A stretch of 35,473 bases of DNA from RI-43 sp033764725. GTDB lineage: Bacteria > Pseudomonadota > Alphaproteobacteria > Caulobacterales > Aquidulcibacteraceae. Numbering within the stretch: the first letter of the stretch is position 1; each line of letters opens with the position of its first letter. This document shows positions 15,375 to 22,808 of the stretch, piece after piece. The position numbers and the translations under genes were made by a program. The stretch covers positions 1 to 35,473 of the forward strand of contig JANRIR010000096.1 of the NCBI GenBank assembly GCA_033764725.1, read 5' to 3'. The notes under the pieces were generated by a model. The model was not told the DNA's origin. It searched no databases and worked only from the letters and a program-made list of their open reading frames with translations.

Positions 15375-16780
15375 TGGCTGACGCGCACAGCCTTTCGCCG
15401 CGGGTGGACGCCTACCTGTTGTCGCCCGAAGACGGCGTGTGGACCGCGCTGCACCGCGCGCTCGATGGCGGCTTCGACCGCGCTTTCGTGGTCGATGCGC
15501 AACGGCGCCTGATCGGCGTCGTGACGATCGGCGCGATCCGCACGCGCCTGCAGGCTGGCGAGCCGCTCGACGGCGTCTCCGCCGCAGCGCTCGCGCAGGA
15601 GGCCTCCGCCGACGGCCCAATCGCGCCGCTCGAGCCCGTGCTCGACGCCGAGGGCCGCATCATCGCCGTGCGCGCGCGCAGCGATGCGGCGTTTCTGCCG
15701 GTCGCCGAGCCCGATCTGCGCGCCGGCGAATTTCGGCGCCTGCTTGACGCCTATCTCTCGACCTGGATTTCCTCCACCGGCGATTATTTGCGGGCGTTTG
15801 AAAACGATTTCGCCCGACGCATGGACATGGAACACGGGATCGCCACTGCGAACGGCACGGTCTCGCTGCATCTTGCGCTCGTCGCGCTCGGCGTCGGGCC
15901 GGGGGACGAGGTCATCGTTCCGGATCTCACCTTCGCGGCCTCGGCCAACACCGTGATCCATTGCGGCGCGACGCCTGTCCTCGTGGATGTCGATCCGCAG
16001 ACCTGGGTGATGAGCGCGGCTATGTTCGAGGCGGCGATCACGCCGCGCACGCGCGCCGTGATGCCCGTGCACGTCTTCGGCCGGCCGGCGCCGATGACGG
16101 AAATTCGCGCCATCGCCCAGGCGCGCGGCGTTTTCGTCGTGGAGGATTGCGCTGAAGCGCATGGCGCCAAGTATGACGGCAAGCCGGTCGGTTCTTTCTC
16201 AGACGTCTCAAGCTTCTCCTTCTTCGCCAACAAGATCATCACCACCGGCGAAGGCGGCATGTGCCTCACCAACGACGGCGAATTGGCGGCGCGCATGCGC
16301 ATGTTGCGCGATCACGGCATGCGGCCGGATCGCCGCTATTGGCATGAGGAAGCCGGCTTCAATTACCGCATGACGAACCTGCAGGGCGCAATCGGCGGCG
16401 CTCAGCTCGATCGGCTGGACGCAATTCTCACCCAGCGCGCCCGTGTTGAAGAAATGTATCGCAGCGCGTTTCTCGGCATTCCCGGCGTCGACTTGGCGCC
16501 GCCGATGGCGCCCAACGCCGAGCCGGTGACCTGGTTCTGCTGCGCCCTGACGCCGGCCGACAAGCGCCCTGCCCTGATCGCGGCCTGCAAGGACGACGGC
16601 ATCGATCTGCGGCCGTTCTTCAATTCGCTGTCGGCGATGCCCGCCTATCGGCGTTATGCGCGACCCTGCCCATCGAGCCGCATGCTGGCGGCGCGCGGCG
16701 TCAATCTGCCGACCTCGCACAAGATCGACGCCGACGCGATCGAGCGCGTCGCGCGCGCATTCCGCCGCGTGCTCGGCTAG
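15374..16780 (+). CDS. DegT/DnrJ/EryC1 aminotransferase (perosamine-synthase-like) with N-terminal CBS-like domain
   Basis: 468 residues in two parts. Residues about 10-105 read as a CBS-type module (LSPEDGVWTALHRALDGG, then RAFVVDAQRRLIGVVTIGAIR, then VLDAEGRIIAVR), normally a nucleotide-sensing domain. From about 108 the protein is a complete PLP-dependent sugar aminotransferase: VAEPDL, WISSTGDYLRAFENDFA, ATANGTVSLHLAL, VEDCAEAHGA, and the Schiff-base lysine in FSFFANKIITTGEGGM (Lys287), then FNYRMTNLQGAIG. The aminotransferase part closely follows GDP-perosamine synthases, which aminate C4 of GDP-4-keto-6-deoxymannose using glutamate. Its gene is coupled to hddA and convergent with the 4,6-dehydratase that would make its substrate. 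The substrate could be the mannose or the heptose analogue. Confidence 0.87.
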   Translation: MADAHSLSPRVDAYLLSPEDGVWTALHRALDGGFDRAFVVDAQRRLIGVVTIGAIRTRLQAGEPLDGVSAAALAQEASADGPIAPLEPVLDAEGRIIAVRARSDAAFLPVAEPDLRAGEFRRLLDAYLSTWISSTGDYLRAFENDFARRMDMEHGIATANGTVSLHLALVALGVGPGDEVIVPDLTFAASANTVIHCGATPVLVDVDPQTWVMSAAMFEAAITPRTRAVMPVHVFGRPAPMTEIRAIAQARGVFVVEDCAEAHGAKYDGKPVGSFSDVSSFSFFANKIITTGEGGMCLTNDGELAARMRMLRDHGMRPDRRYWHEEAGFNYRMTNLQGAIGGAQLDRLDAILTQRARVEEMYRSAFLGIPGVDLAPPMAPNAEPVTWFCCALTPADKRPALIAACKDDGIDLRPFFNSLSAMPAYRRYARPCPSSRMLAARGVNLPTSHKIDADAIERVARAFRRVLG

Positions 16781-17784
16781 CGCTGCAGGAAGCTGCGCGT
16801 GCGCACACGCATGCGCCAATAATCCAGCAAATCCCGCATCGTGGTTTCGAACGCGATCTCCGGCGCCCAGCCGGTGTGGCGGCGAAACTTATCCGTGTTC
16901 GGCACCTGCAGGTCTGCATCGATCGGGCGCAACCGCTCCGGATCGGTCTCGACGCGGATCGCTTCCACCGTCGACATCGACAAGAGCGCATCGAGCATCG
17001 CGCGCACCGAGCACACGTGGCTGCCGCCGATATTGTAATAGGCGCCGGGAACCGGATTGACAGTAACCAGCATGAAATAAGCGCGGACGGCGTCGCGCAC
17101 ATCGGCCCAGGTGCGCAGGCTGTCGAGATTGCCGGTCTTGACGATCGGCGGGAGCATGTTCGCTTCGATCATGGCGATCTGCTTGGCGAAAGTGGATTCC
17201 GCAAACACGTCGCCCCGGCGCGGGCCGGTATGCGTGAACATCCGCGTGATCTGCGTGTTGATCCCATAGGCCTCGGCGTAAAACCGGCCGATCAAATCCG
17301 TGCCGGCCTTCGAGATCGCGTAGGGGGAGGCAGGATGAAACGTGCATTCCTCGTCGATCGGCAGCTTCTCTTTCGGCACCCGGCCGAACACCTCCGAGGA
17401 AGAGCAAACATGCGTGACGGCGTCAGGCTTGTGGAAGCGGATCGCCTCCAACAGCCGCGCAGTGCCGTTGACGTTGGTGTCGTAGGTATCAAGCGGCGCA
17501 TCGAAGCTCGTGCGCGGAAAGCTTTGTGCGGCGAGATGAAAGACGAAATCCGGCTGCGCCGCCTTGACCGCTTCGTTCAGCGACGTCTGATCCTTCAAGT
17601 CCCCGTAGAGAAGGTGCACGCGGTTCTTTGAATTGATCTGCGGAAACAGGTGCTCGATGTTTTCGAAATTCGACCGCCAGCGCACCAGGCCGTAAATGTC
17701 CCAGTCGGTGTGCGCCAAGAGGTGATCGGCCAAGTGAGACCCGACCATCCCAGTAAGGCCGGTGATAAGAACACGTTTGCTCAT
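16777..17784 (-). CDS. gmd: GDP-mannose / GDP-heptose 4,6-dehydratase (SDR family)
   Basis: 335-residue extended short-chain dehydrogenase/reductase. The Rossmann motif is TGLTGMVG (10-ish, residues 8-15). Catalytic residues are visible as CSSSE (127-131) and YAISK (Tyr155, Lys159). LVRWRSNFENIEHL, FTHTGPRRGDVFAESTFAKQIA and VGNLDSLRTW-type segments (here KTGNLDSLRTWADVRDAVRAY) mark the GDP-sugar dehydratase branch. The reaction is GDP-hexose or GDP-heptose to the 4-keto-6-deoxy product. Start is ATG 17784 (MSKRVLITG); a frame from 17838 overlaps corC and is not family-like. It lies ten bases after corC, so it may be read from the aro operon promoter. The stop CTAG is shared with the convergent aminotransferase. 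Confidence 0.88.
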   Translation of the reverse strand: MSKRVLITGLTGMVGSHLADHLLAHTDWDIYGLVRWRSNFENIEHLFPQINSKNRVHLLYGDLKDQTSLNEAVKAAQPDFVFHLAAQSFPRTSFDAPLDTYDTNVNGTARLLEAIRFHKPDAVTHVCSSSEVFGRVPKEKLPIDEECTFHPASPYAISKAGTDLIGRFYAEAYGINTQITRMFTHTGPRRGDVFAESTFAKQIAMIEANMLPPIVKTGNLDSLRTWADVRDAVRAYFMLVTVNPVPGAYYNIGGSHVCSVRAMLDALLSMSTVEAIRVETDPERLRPIDADLQVPNTDKFRRHTGWAPEIAFETTMRDLLDYWRMRVRTRSFLQR

Positions 17785-17794
17785 CTGTTCGCCC

Positions 17795-19078
17795 CTAAGC
17801 CCCGCCTTCGGCGTCCGCCATCTCTTCGCGCTCGACACGCAGCGCCGTCACCTGATTGCGGTAGCGCCGCAGAACCTGGAAGCGATAACCGTGAAAGGCA
17901 AAGCGCTGCCCTGGTTCGGGGATCGCCTGCGCTTCGTGAATGACGAGCCCCGCGACCGTCACGGCCTCGTCGTCCGGCAGATCCCAGTTCATCGCGCGAT
18001 TGAGATCGCGGATCGGCACCACGCCGTCGACGTTCACCGACCCGTCCGGCTGCGGGCGGACGCCGAGGACGGCGATGTCGTGCTCGTCCTTGATGTCGCC
18101 GACGATCTCTTCAAGAATGTCCTCGAGCGTGACGAGGCCCATCAACCCGCCATATTCATCGACAACGAGGGCGAAATGCTCGCGGCGGCGCAGAAACTCG
18201 GCCAGCTGATCCTCCGCGCTCGTCGTTTCAGGAACGAACCACGGGGCGCGCGACACCTCCTCGATGGAAAACCCATCGCGACCTTTTTCGGATATGACGC
18301 GCAACAGGTCGCGCGCGTGCAGCACGCCGACGATGTTTTCAGGTTCGTTGCGCCATAACGGTATGCGCGTATGGGCGTTCGCCGTCGCCTGGGCGACGAT
18401 CTCGCGCGGCGGCAAATCCGCGTTGAGCATCTTCATCGCCTTGCGGTGGATCATCACGTCGGCGACCGTCAAGTCGGACAGGTCCAATGCGCCGCGCAGG
18501 CGGTCGCGCATGCTGATCTCGACCGCGCCCTCTTCGGCATGCAATTCGACGGCGCCGAGAATCTCCGCACGAGCCGCGAGCACGTCGATCCCTTCAGCGA
18601 CGCGCACGCCCATCAAGCGAAGCGATTGATTGACGATGACCTGCACGCCCGACACGATCGGTGCGAGGATGCGCACCATCCACTCGACCGGCAGCGCCAC
18701 GACCCGCGCCAGCTTATCGGCGTTCATGATGGCGAAGGTTTTGGGCATGACCTCGCCGAAAATCAGCAATAGCGGCGTCAGCACTAGCGTCGAGATGATC
18801 GGGCCGGCGTCGCCATAGAGGCCGGAAAATATCGTCGCCGCGATCGCCGAGGCGCAGATGGTCACGAAGTTCGCGCCAAGAAGCACAGCGCCGATCATGC
18901 GCTCCCGATCGTCCTGCAGGCGGCTGACGCGCCTGGCCTGCACGTCGCCCTCTTTCTCGAGACTGGCCATACGTGCGCGTGACGCGGCCGTCAGCGCCGT
19001 TTCCGCCAGCGAGAAAAACGCATTGAGCAGGATCAGCGCCAGGATGACGCCGCCTGCGATGACCAACGCGCTTGTCAC
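17795..19078 (-). CDS. HlyC/CorC family membrane protein (CNNM/CBS transporter-like)
   Basis: 427 residues. An N-terminal CNNM (DUF21) membrane domain with about four hydrophobic segments covers residues 1-180 (ILALILLNAFFSLAETAL, then LIFGEVMPKTFA). Two CBS repeats cover about 195-325 (VADVMIHRK, then VDEYGGLMGLVTLEDILEEIVG). A C-terminal CorC_HlyC domain (about 335-415) follows. Members are linked to magnesium or cobalt efflux and membrane-ion homeostasis. The start is GTG 19078, overlapping the aroB stop as GTGA, so it is translationally coupled to aroB; this aroK-aroB-corC order is common in alphaproteobacteria. Confidence 0.92.
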   Translation of the reverse strand: MTSALVIAGGVILALILLNAFFSLAETALTAASRARMASLEKEGDVQARRVSRLQDDRERMIGAVLLGANFVTICASAIAATIFSGLYGDAGPIISTLVLTPLLLIFGEVMPKTFAIMNADKLARVVALPVEWMVRILAPIVSGVQVIVNQSLRLMGVRVAEGIDVLAARAEILGAVELHAEEGAVEISMRDRLRGALDLSDLTVADVMIHRKAMKMLNADLPPREIVAQATANAHTRIPLWRNEPENIVGVLHARDLLRVISEKGRDGFSIEEVSRAPWFVPETTSAEDQLAEFLRRREHFALVVDEYGGLMGLVTLEDILEEIVGDIKDEHDIAVLGVRPQPDGSVNVDGVVPIRDLNRAMNWDLPDDEAVTVAGLVIHEAQAIPEPGQRFAFHGYRFQVLRRYRNQVTALRVEREEMADAEGGA

Positions 19079-20196
19079 TGACGCGTCTCCAATTGGGCGG
19101 CGAGAAAGGCGCGCACATCGGCGTCGCGCACGCCCTTTTGGACGAAGGCGCGGCCGATGCCGCGGGTGAGGATGAAGGTCAGCGCGCCAGCTTCGGTCTT
19201 CTTGTCGTGCGCCATCGCGGCGACAAGCGCGTCGGCCTCATACGGCCCGCCGGGCAAGGTCGGCAGATCGATCGCGTAGCCGAGCGCGCGCAGGTGCCGA
19301 TCCACGCGAGCGGCGTCGGCTTGCGGGGCGAGCGCCAGCTCATGCGCAAAGCGGTGCGCGAGCGCCATGCCCGCCGCCACCGCCTCGCCATGGAGCAGCG
19401 CATCGCCAAACCCTGAACACGCTTCCAGGGCATGGCCAAACGTGTGCCCCAGGTTCAACAAGGCGCGTGCGCCGGCCTCGCGTTCGTCGGCGGCGACGAT
19501 GCGCGCCTTGGCGCGCACGGCATGGTCCACCGCAATGCGCAGCGCCGCGATGTCGCCGTCGATCACGCGCGCGCCATTGACTTCGCACCAGGCAAAGAAA
19601 GCGGCGTCGTCGATCAGGCCATACTTCACCACCTCAGCGTAGCCGGCGCGCATCTCGCGCGGCGGCAGCGTGGCGAGCGCGTCGAGATCGGCCAGCACAA
19701 GCCGCGGCTGATGAAAGGCGCCGACGAGATTCTTGCCCTGCGGCATGTCGATCGCGGTTTTGCCGCCGACGCTCGAATCCACTTGCGCCAAAAGCGTTGT
19801 CGGAATCTGCACGAAATCGACGCCGCGCAGGAGAATCGCCGCCGCGAAGCCCACGAGGTCGCCGATGACGCCGCCGCCCAGCGCGATCAGCATATCCTTG
19901 CGATCAAGGCCGGCGTCCAGCAGCCGGCCGCACAAGGTTTCGAGAACGGCGAAGCTTTTGGTCTGTTCGCCGGGCGGCAAAACGATCTGCACGGCGGCGA
20001 GCCCAGCCGCTTGCAGCGCGGCGCGCAATGCGTCGGCGTGCAGCGCCGCGACGTTGTCGTCGGTGACGACGAACGCACGCCGGTTCGGCGCGAACGGCGC
20101 GATCGCATCGCCCGCGCCCGCAATCAGGCGCTGCCCGATCAACACGTCGTAACCGCGCGCGCCGAGATCAACGCGCACGCGCACGGCCTCGGTCAT
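19075..20196 (-). CDS. aroB: 3-dehydroquinate synthase
   Basis: 373-residue NAD- and metal-dependent enzyme converting DAHP to 3-dehydroquinate, second step of the shikimate pathway. It shows FVVTDDNV, PPGEQTKS, the glycine-rich GGGVIGDLVGF (107-117), IPTTLLAQVDSSVGGKTAID (131-150), KNLVGAFHQP, the metal ligand GYAEVVKYG and LLNLGHTFGHALE. The length is normal. ATG overlaps the aroK stop (ATGA), and its stop overlaps the corC start, giving a tightly coupled operon. Confidence 0.97.
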   Translation of the reverse strand: MTEAVRVRVDLGARGYDVLIGQRLIAGAGDAIAPFAPNRRAFVVTDDNVAALHADALRAALQAAGLAAVQIVLPPGEQTKSFAVLETLCGRLLDAGLDRKDMLIALGGGVIGDLVGFAAAILLRGVDFVQIPTTLLAQVDSSVGGKTAIDMPQGKNLVGAFHQPRLVLADLDALATLPPREMRAGYAEVVKYGLIDDAAFFAWCEVNGARVIDGDIAALRIAVDHAVRAKARIVAADEREAGARALLNLGHTFGHALEACSGFGDALLHGEAVAAGMALAHRFAHELALAPQADAARVDRHLRALGYAIDLPTLPGGPYEADALVAAMAHDKKTEAGALTFILTRGIGRAFVQKGVRDADVRAFLAAQLETRQ

Positions 20197-20810
20197 GGGG
20201 CGTCCGCCGAAGGCGCTGTGTGCGCGTGCAAGGCGCGCAGCACGGCCGCGACAGAGGCCGCATGCGGGCCCGGCGAAGAATCCACGATCAGGTCAGCCTG
20301 GGCGTAGATCGGATAGCGCAGGTCCATGAGGCGGCGCATGACGGCGCGCGGATCGTCGCCCTTGAGCAGCGGGCGATCGTCGCGCCGCTCCACGCGCCGC
20401 ATCAGCACGTCGAGATCGGCCCGAAGCCAGATGGAGATCGCTTTCTGGCGCATCAGGGTTCGCGTCATGGGATCAATGAAGGCGCCGCCGCCGGTCGCCA
20501 GGATGTGTGGCGGGTCGTTGAGCAGGCGCTCGATGACCCGCCGTTCGCCACGGCGGAAGTAATCCTCGCCGAAACGCGCGAAGATTTCTTGAACGCTGAG
20601 GCCGGCGGCGTGCTCGATTTCGGCGTCAGCGTCGACGAAGGGCAGCTTGAGCGCCAGCGCCAGACGCCGCCCGATGGTGGATTTGCCGGCCCCCATCAGC
20701 CCCACCAGCGCCACGGGCCGATCCACGTGCAGGCCTTGCGCGAGCCGGGCGATCTCGGGATCTTCGGGCTTGTCGCGCAGGTCGCCGCTTTCGCGGTCGG
20801 GGCGGGTCAC
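20193..20810 (-). CDS. aroK: Shikimate kinase
   Basis: 205-residue P-loop kinase phosphorylating shikimate at the 3-hydroxyl. P-loop GLMGAGKST (37-45), DADAEIE (shikimate-binding Asp), FARFGEDYFRRGERRVI, TGGGAFIDP, and the lid arginine in RDDRPLL are all visible. Start is GTG 20810, with GGAGA five bases upstream; the long open frame continuing to 21407 is antisense to other genes. The N-terminal 30 residues before the first strand are longer than in enteric AroK, as is common in alphaproteobacteria. First gene of the aroK-aroB-corC operon. Confidence 0.96.
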   Translation of the reverse strand: MTRPDRESGDLRDKPEDPEIARLAQGLHVDRPVALVGLMGAGKSTIGRRLALALKLPFVDADAEIEHAAGLSVQEIFARFGEDYFRRGERRVIERLLNDPPHILATGGGAFIDPMTRTLMRQKAISIWLRADLDVLMRRVERRDDRPLLKGDDPRAVMRRLMDLRYPIYAQADLIVDSSPGPHAASVAAVLRALHAHTAPSADAP

Positions 20811-20912
20811 GGGGTTCTCCAGGAGCGCCTGGCCGGCGGGATCGCGGTTCGGCTGGAAACTCGCCGCATTTTGAGGCCAATCTCGCCGCTTCGCAACGGC
20901 GAGAGGATTCGG

Positions 20913-21125
20913 ATGGCGCGGCGCAGGCGCAGAAGCAGTTTCAGGCGGAGTTCGGGCGTGCTGGACGGCCGCGGCGGGCTGATCGCGGCGGGGGCCGCCG
21001 CCGTCCTGCTCGTCAGTGGATTCGTGTATTTGCAGTTTCGCGCCGATGCGATCGAGCCGGCGCGCGCCGAGGTCCGCGTGCCGCTGCCGGACGCCTTCGC
21101 CGAAGCCGCCAAGGTCGCGCCATGA
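20913..21125 (+). CDS. Small single-pass membrane protein
   Basis: 70 residues, function unknown. A strongly basic N-terminus (MARRRRRSSFRRSS) is followed by one hydrophobic helix (about 22-42, GLIAAGAAAVLLVSGFVYLQF) and a short acidic/aliphatic tail, so the tail probably faces the periplasm. AGAGGA lies upstream of the ATG. The stop overlaps the start of the next gene (ATGA at 21122-21125), so the two are translationally coupled and probably act together. The gene is divergent from aroK across about 100 bases. Confidence 0.68.
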   Translation: MARRRRRSSFRRSSGVLDGRGGLIAAGAAAVLLVSGFVYLQFRADAIEPARAEVRVPLPDAFAEAAKVAP

Positions 21126-22687
21126 GAGGTCGGGCGGCGCTGGCGGCGGCGCTGGCGGCGTCGTGCGCCCTGCCCGCGGCGGCGCAGACTGGCTCACGCC
21201 CGACCATCGAGGTCGGCGCGCTGCGGCCGCTCGACTTGTGGTCGGTGAGCGCCATCGGGCAGCGGCAGGGAGCCCTGCCGGCGACGCTGTGGTCGGGTTC
21301 CGACGCGGCGTTCTTGGGCGCCTTGTTCGACCGGCTCGCCGCCGCGCCGGACTCGCCCGCCGCACTTGCTCTCGCCCGCCGCGCGCTCGCCAGCTCAGCC
21401 GACGCACCTGAAGGCGCCGCCGCCTCGGAAGCGGCCCGCAAGCGCTTCGCCGCCCTCGGGCGCATGGGCTTCGCCGACGATCTCGCCGTCATGGCCGCCG
21501 GGGCCGGCGGCGCCGCCAACGACCCCGGCGTGGCGCAATATGTGGCCCAGGCTGAGTTGGCCCGCGCTGACTTACCCGCGGCATGCCGTCGGGCGGCAGG
21601 CGCCGTCGGCGCCGACCAGCCGGCCTTCATCCTGCGGCTGCGCGCCTTGTGCGCGGCCAGCGCCGGCGATCATGCCGCCGCCGCCCTGGCGCTGGAAGTG
21701 GCGCGCGCGGCGGGCGGGGCCGACGCCTGGTTCGATGGGGTCGTCGCCCATATGGGCGCGCCTGCCGCCCGCGCCCCGGTGGGGCGCTTCGATAACAGCC
21801 TGAACGCGGCGGCCTCGCTCGCCGCGGGGTTGCAGGCAGGCCCCAACCCGCTCGCCAACGCCTCGACTCTGGCGCTGCTCGCCGTCGCCCGCGCGGACCG
21901 AGCGCCGGCCCCGCTGCGCGCGCAGGCCGCCGCGCTCGCCTTTCGCCGCGGCGTGATGGACGCCGCGAGCGCGCGGGCCGCCATTCGCGCCGCTTTCGCC
22001 GCGCCGGCGCCGGGGCTGCCGCCCTTGGCCGAAACCCTGCGCCAGGTGGAAGCGGCGCCGGGATCGCCGGCGGCGTCGGCCGCGCTCGCCGCCCTGCTGC
22101 GCCGCTCGACCGCCTACGCTGATTTCGCCGCCGCGGCGCGCTTGTTCCGGGACGACATCGCCGCTCTCACCAGCGCGCCGGACGCAGCGTCCGCTTTGGT
22201 GTTCTGGCGCGCGGCGCTGGCCGCAGACGACGGCGCCACCGCCCAGCGCCTTGCGGCCGCGGCGCAGGACGCCGGCCTTCCCGCGGCCGCCCAGGCCAAT
22301 CTTGTCGCCGCGATCGGCGCGCGCCGGGGCGATCCTGATGCGATCGCGCGCCGCTTGGCGGCAGGCGGCCCGGCCGCCCCCCGGGAAGCGGCGATCCTCG
22401 CTGCAGCGGGGCTGCCGCTGGACGCAGCGCAGCGCGCCCAACTCGCCGCCGCCGCTCCGACCGGCGGCCGACGACCCGACGCCGCGCTGATCGCCGCTCT
22501 CGACGCCGCCGCTGCGGCGGGCGCGGTCGGCGAAACCGCCCTGCTCGCCAGCGCTTTGATCGCCGACGGGGCGCACCTCTTGGACACTGACGGTGTGTGC
22601 GACGTCATTCGCGCTTTGCGCCAGGTCGGGCTAGACGACGCCGCGCGCAGCGTCGCCGTCGAAGCCTTGATCGGCGCCAACGCATAG
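21122..22687 (+). CDS. Alanine-rich exported protein of unknown function
   Basis: 521 residues. A signal peptide is clear: MRGRAALAAALAASCALPAAAQ with a likely cleavage after AAA, so the protein is periplasmic. The mature part is dominated by alanine with regularly spaced hydrophobic helices, suggesting an all-helical repeat or solenoid (TPR- or HEAT-like), but no canonical repeat consensus was recognised. Cysteines are few and scattered. It is coupled to the preceding 70-residue membrane protein and is followed 121 bases later by xerD. No enzymatic motif was found. Confidence 0.75.
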   Translation: MRGRAALAAALAASCALPAAAQTGSRPTIEVGALRPLDLWSVSAIGQRQGALPATLWSGSDAAFLGALFDRLAAAPDSPAALALARRALASSADAPEGAAASEAARKRFAALGRMGFADDLAVMAAGAGGAANDPGVAQYVAQAELARADLPAACRRAAGAVGADQPAFILRLRALCAASAGDHAAAALALEVARAAGGADAWFDGVVAHMGAPAARAPVGRFDNSLNAAASLAAGLQAGPNPLANASTLALLAVARADRAPAPLRAQAAALAFRRGVMDAASARAAIRAAFAAPAPGLPPLAETLRQVEAAPGSPAASAALAALLRRSTAYADFAAAARLFRDDIAALTSAPDAASALVFWRAALAADDGATAQRLAAAAQDAGLPAAAQANLVAAIGARRGDPDAIARRLAAGGPAAPREAAILAAAGLPLDAAQRAQLAAAAPTGGRRPDAALIAALDAAAAAGAVGETALLASALIADGAHLLDTDGVCDVIRALRQVGLDDAARSVAVEALIGANA

Positions 22688-22734
22688 AGCCTGGTCGTTC
22701 GCGATTGATTCAATCCCGGATGTGCATCAGGCTC
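22687..22734 (+). promoter_or_regulatory. Nested inverted repeats upstream of xerD
   Basis: GAGCCTG at 22687-22693 pairs with CAGGCTC at 22728-22734. Inside lies a perfect 13-base palindrome, GATTGATTCAATC, at 22703-22715. No T-run follows, so an intrinsic terminator is not obvious. It may be a factor-binding site or RNA hairpin between the exported-protein gene and xerD. Confidence 0.3.
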
Positions 22735-22808
22735 AGCGTGCAAGACAGGAGCGAGATGGCCGAGAGAACAGCCGTCCGCCCTTGGCGATCGCGCTGCAGG
22801 GAGCGGCC

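Noticed and set aside
14433..15620. 395-residue minus-strand open frame across hddA and the aminotransferase
   Set aside because: Antisense to two enzymes with complete motifs.
20811..21407. N-terminal extension of the shikimate kinase frame
   Set aside because: Low-complexity Ala/Arg/Pro sequence overlapping divergent genes; GTG 20810 has a proper ribosome site and family-like N-terminus.
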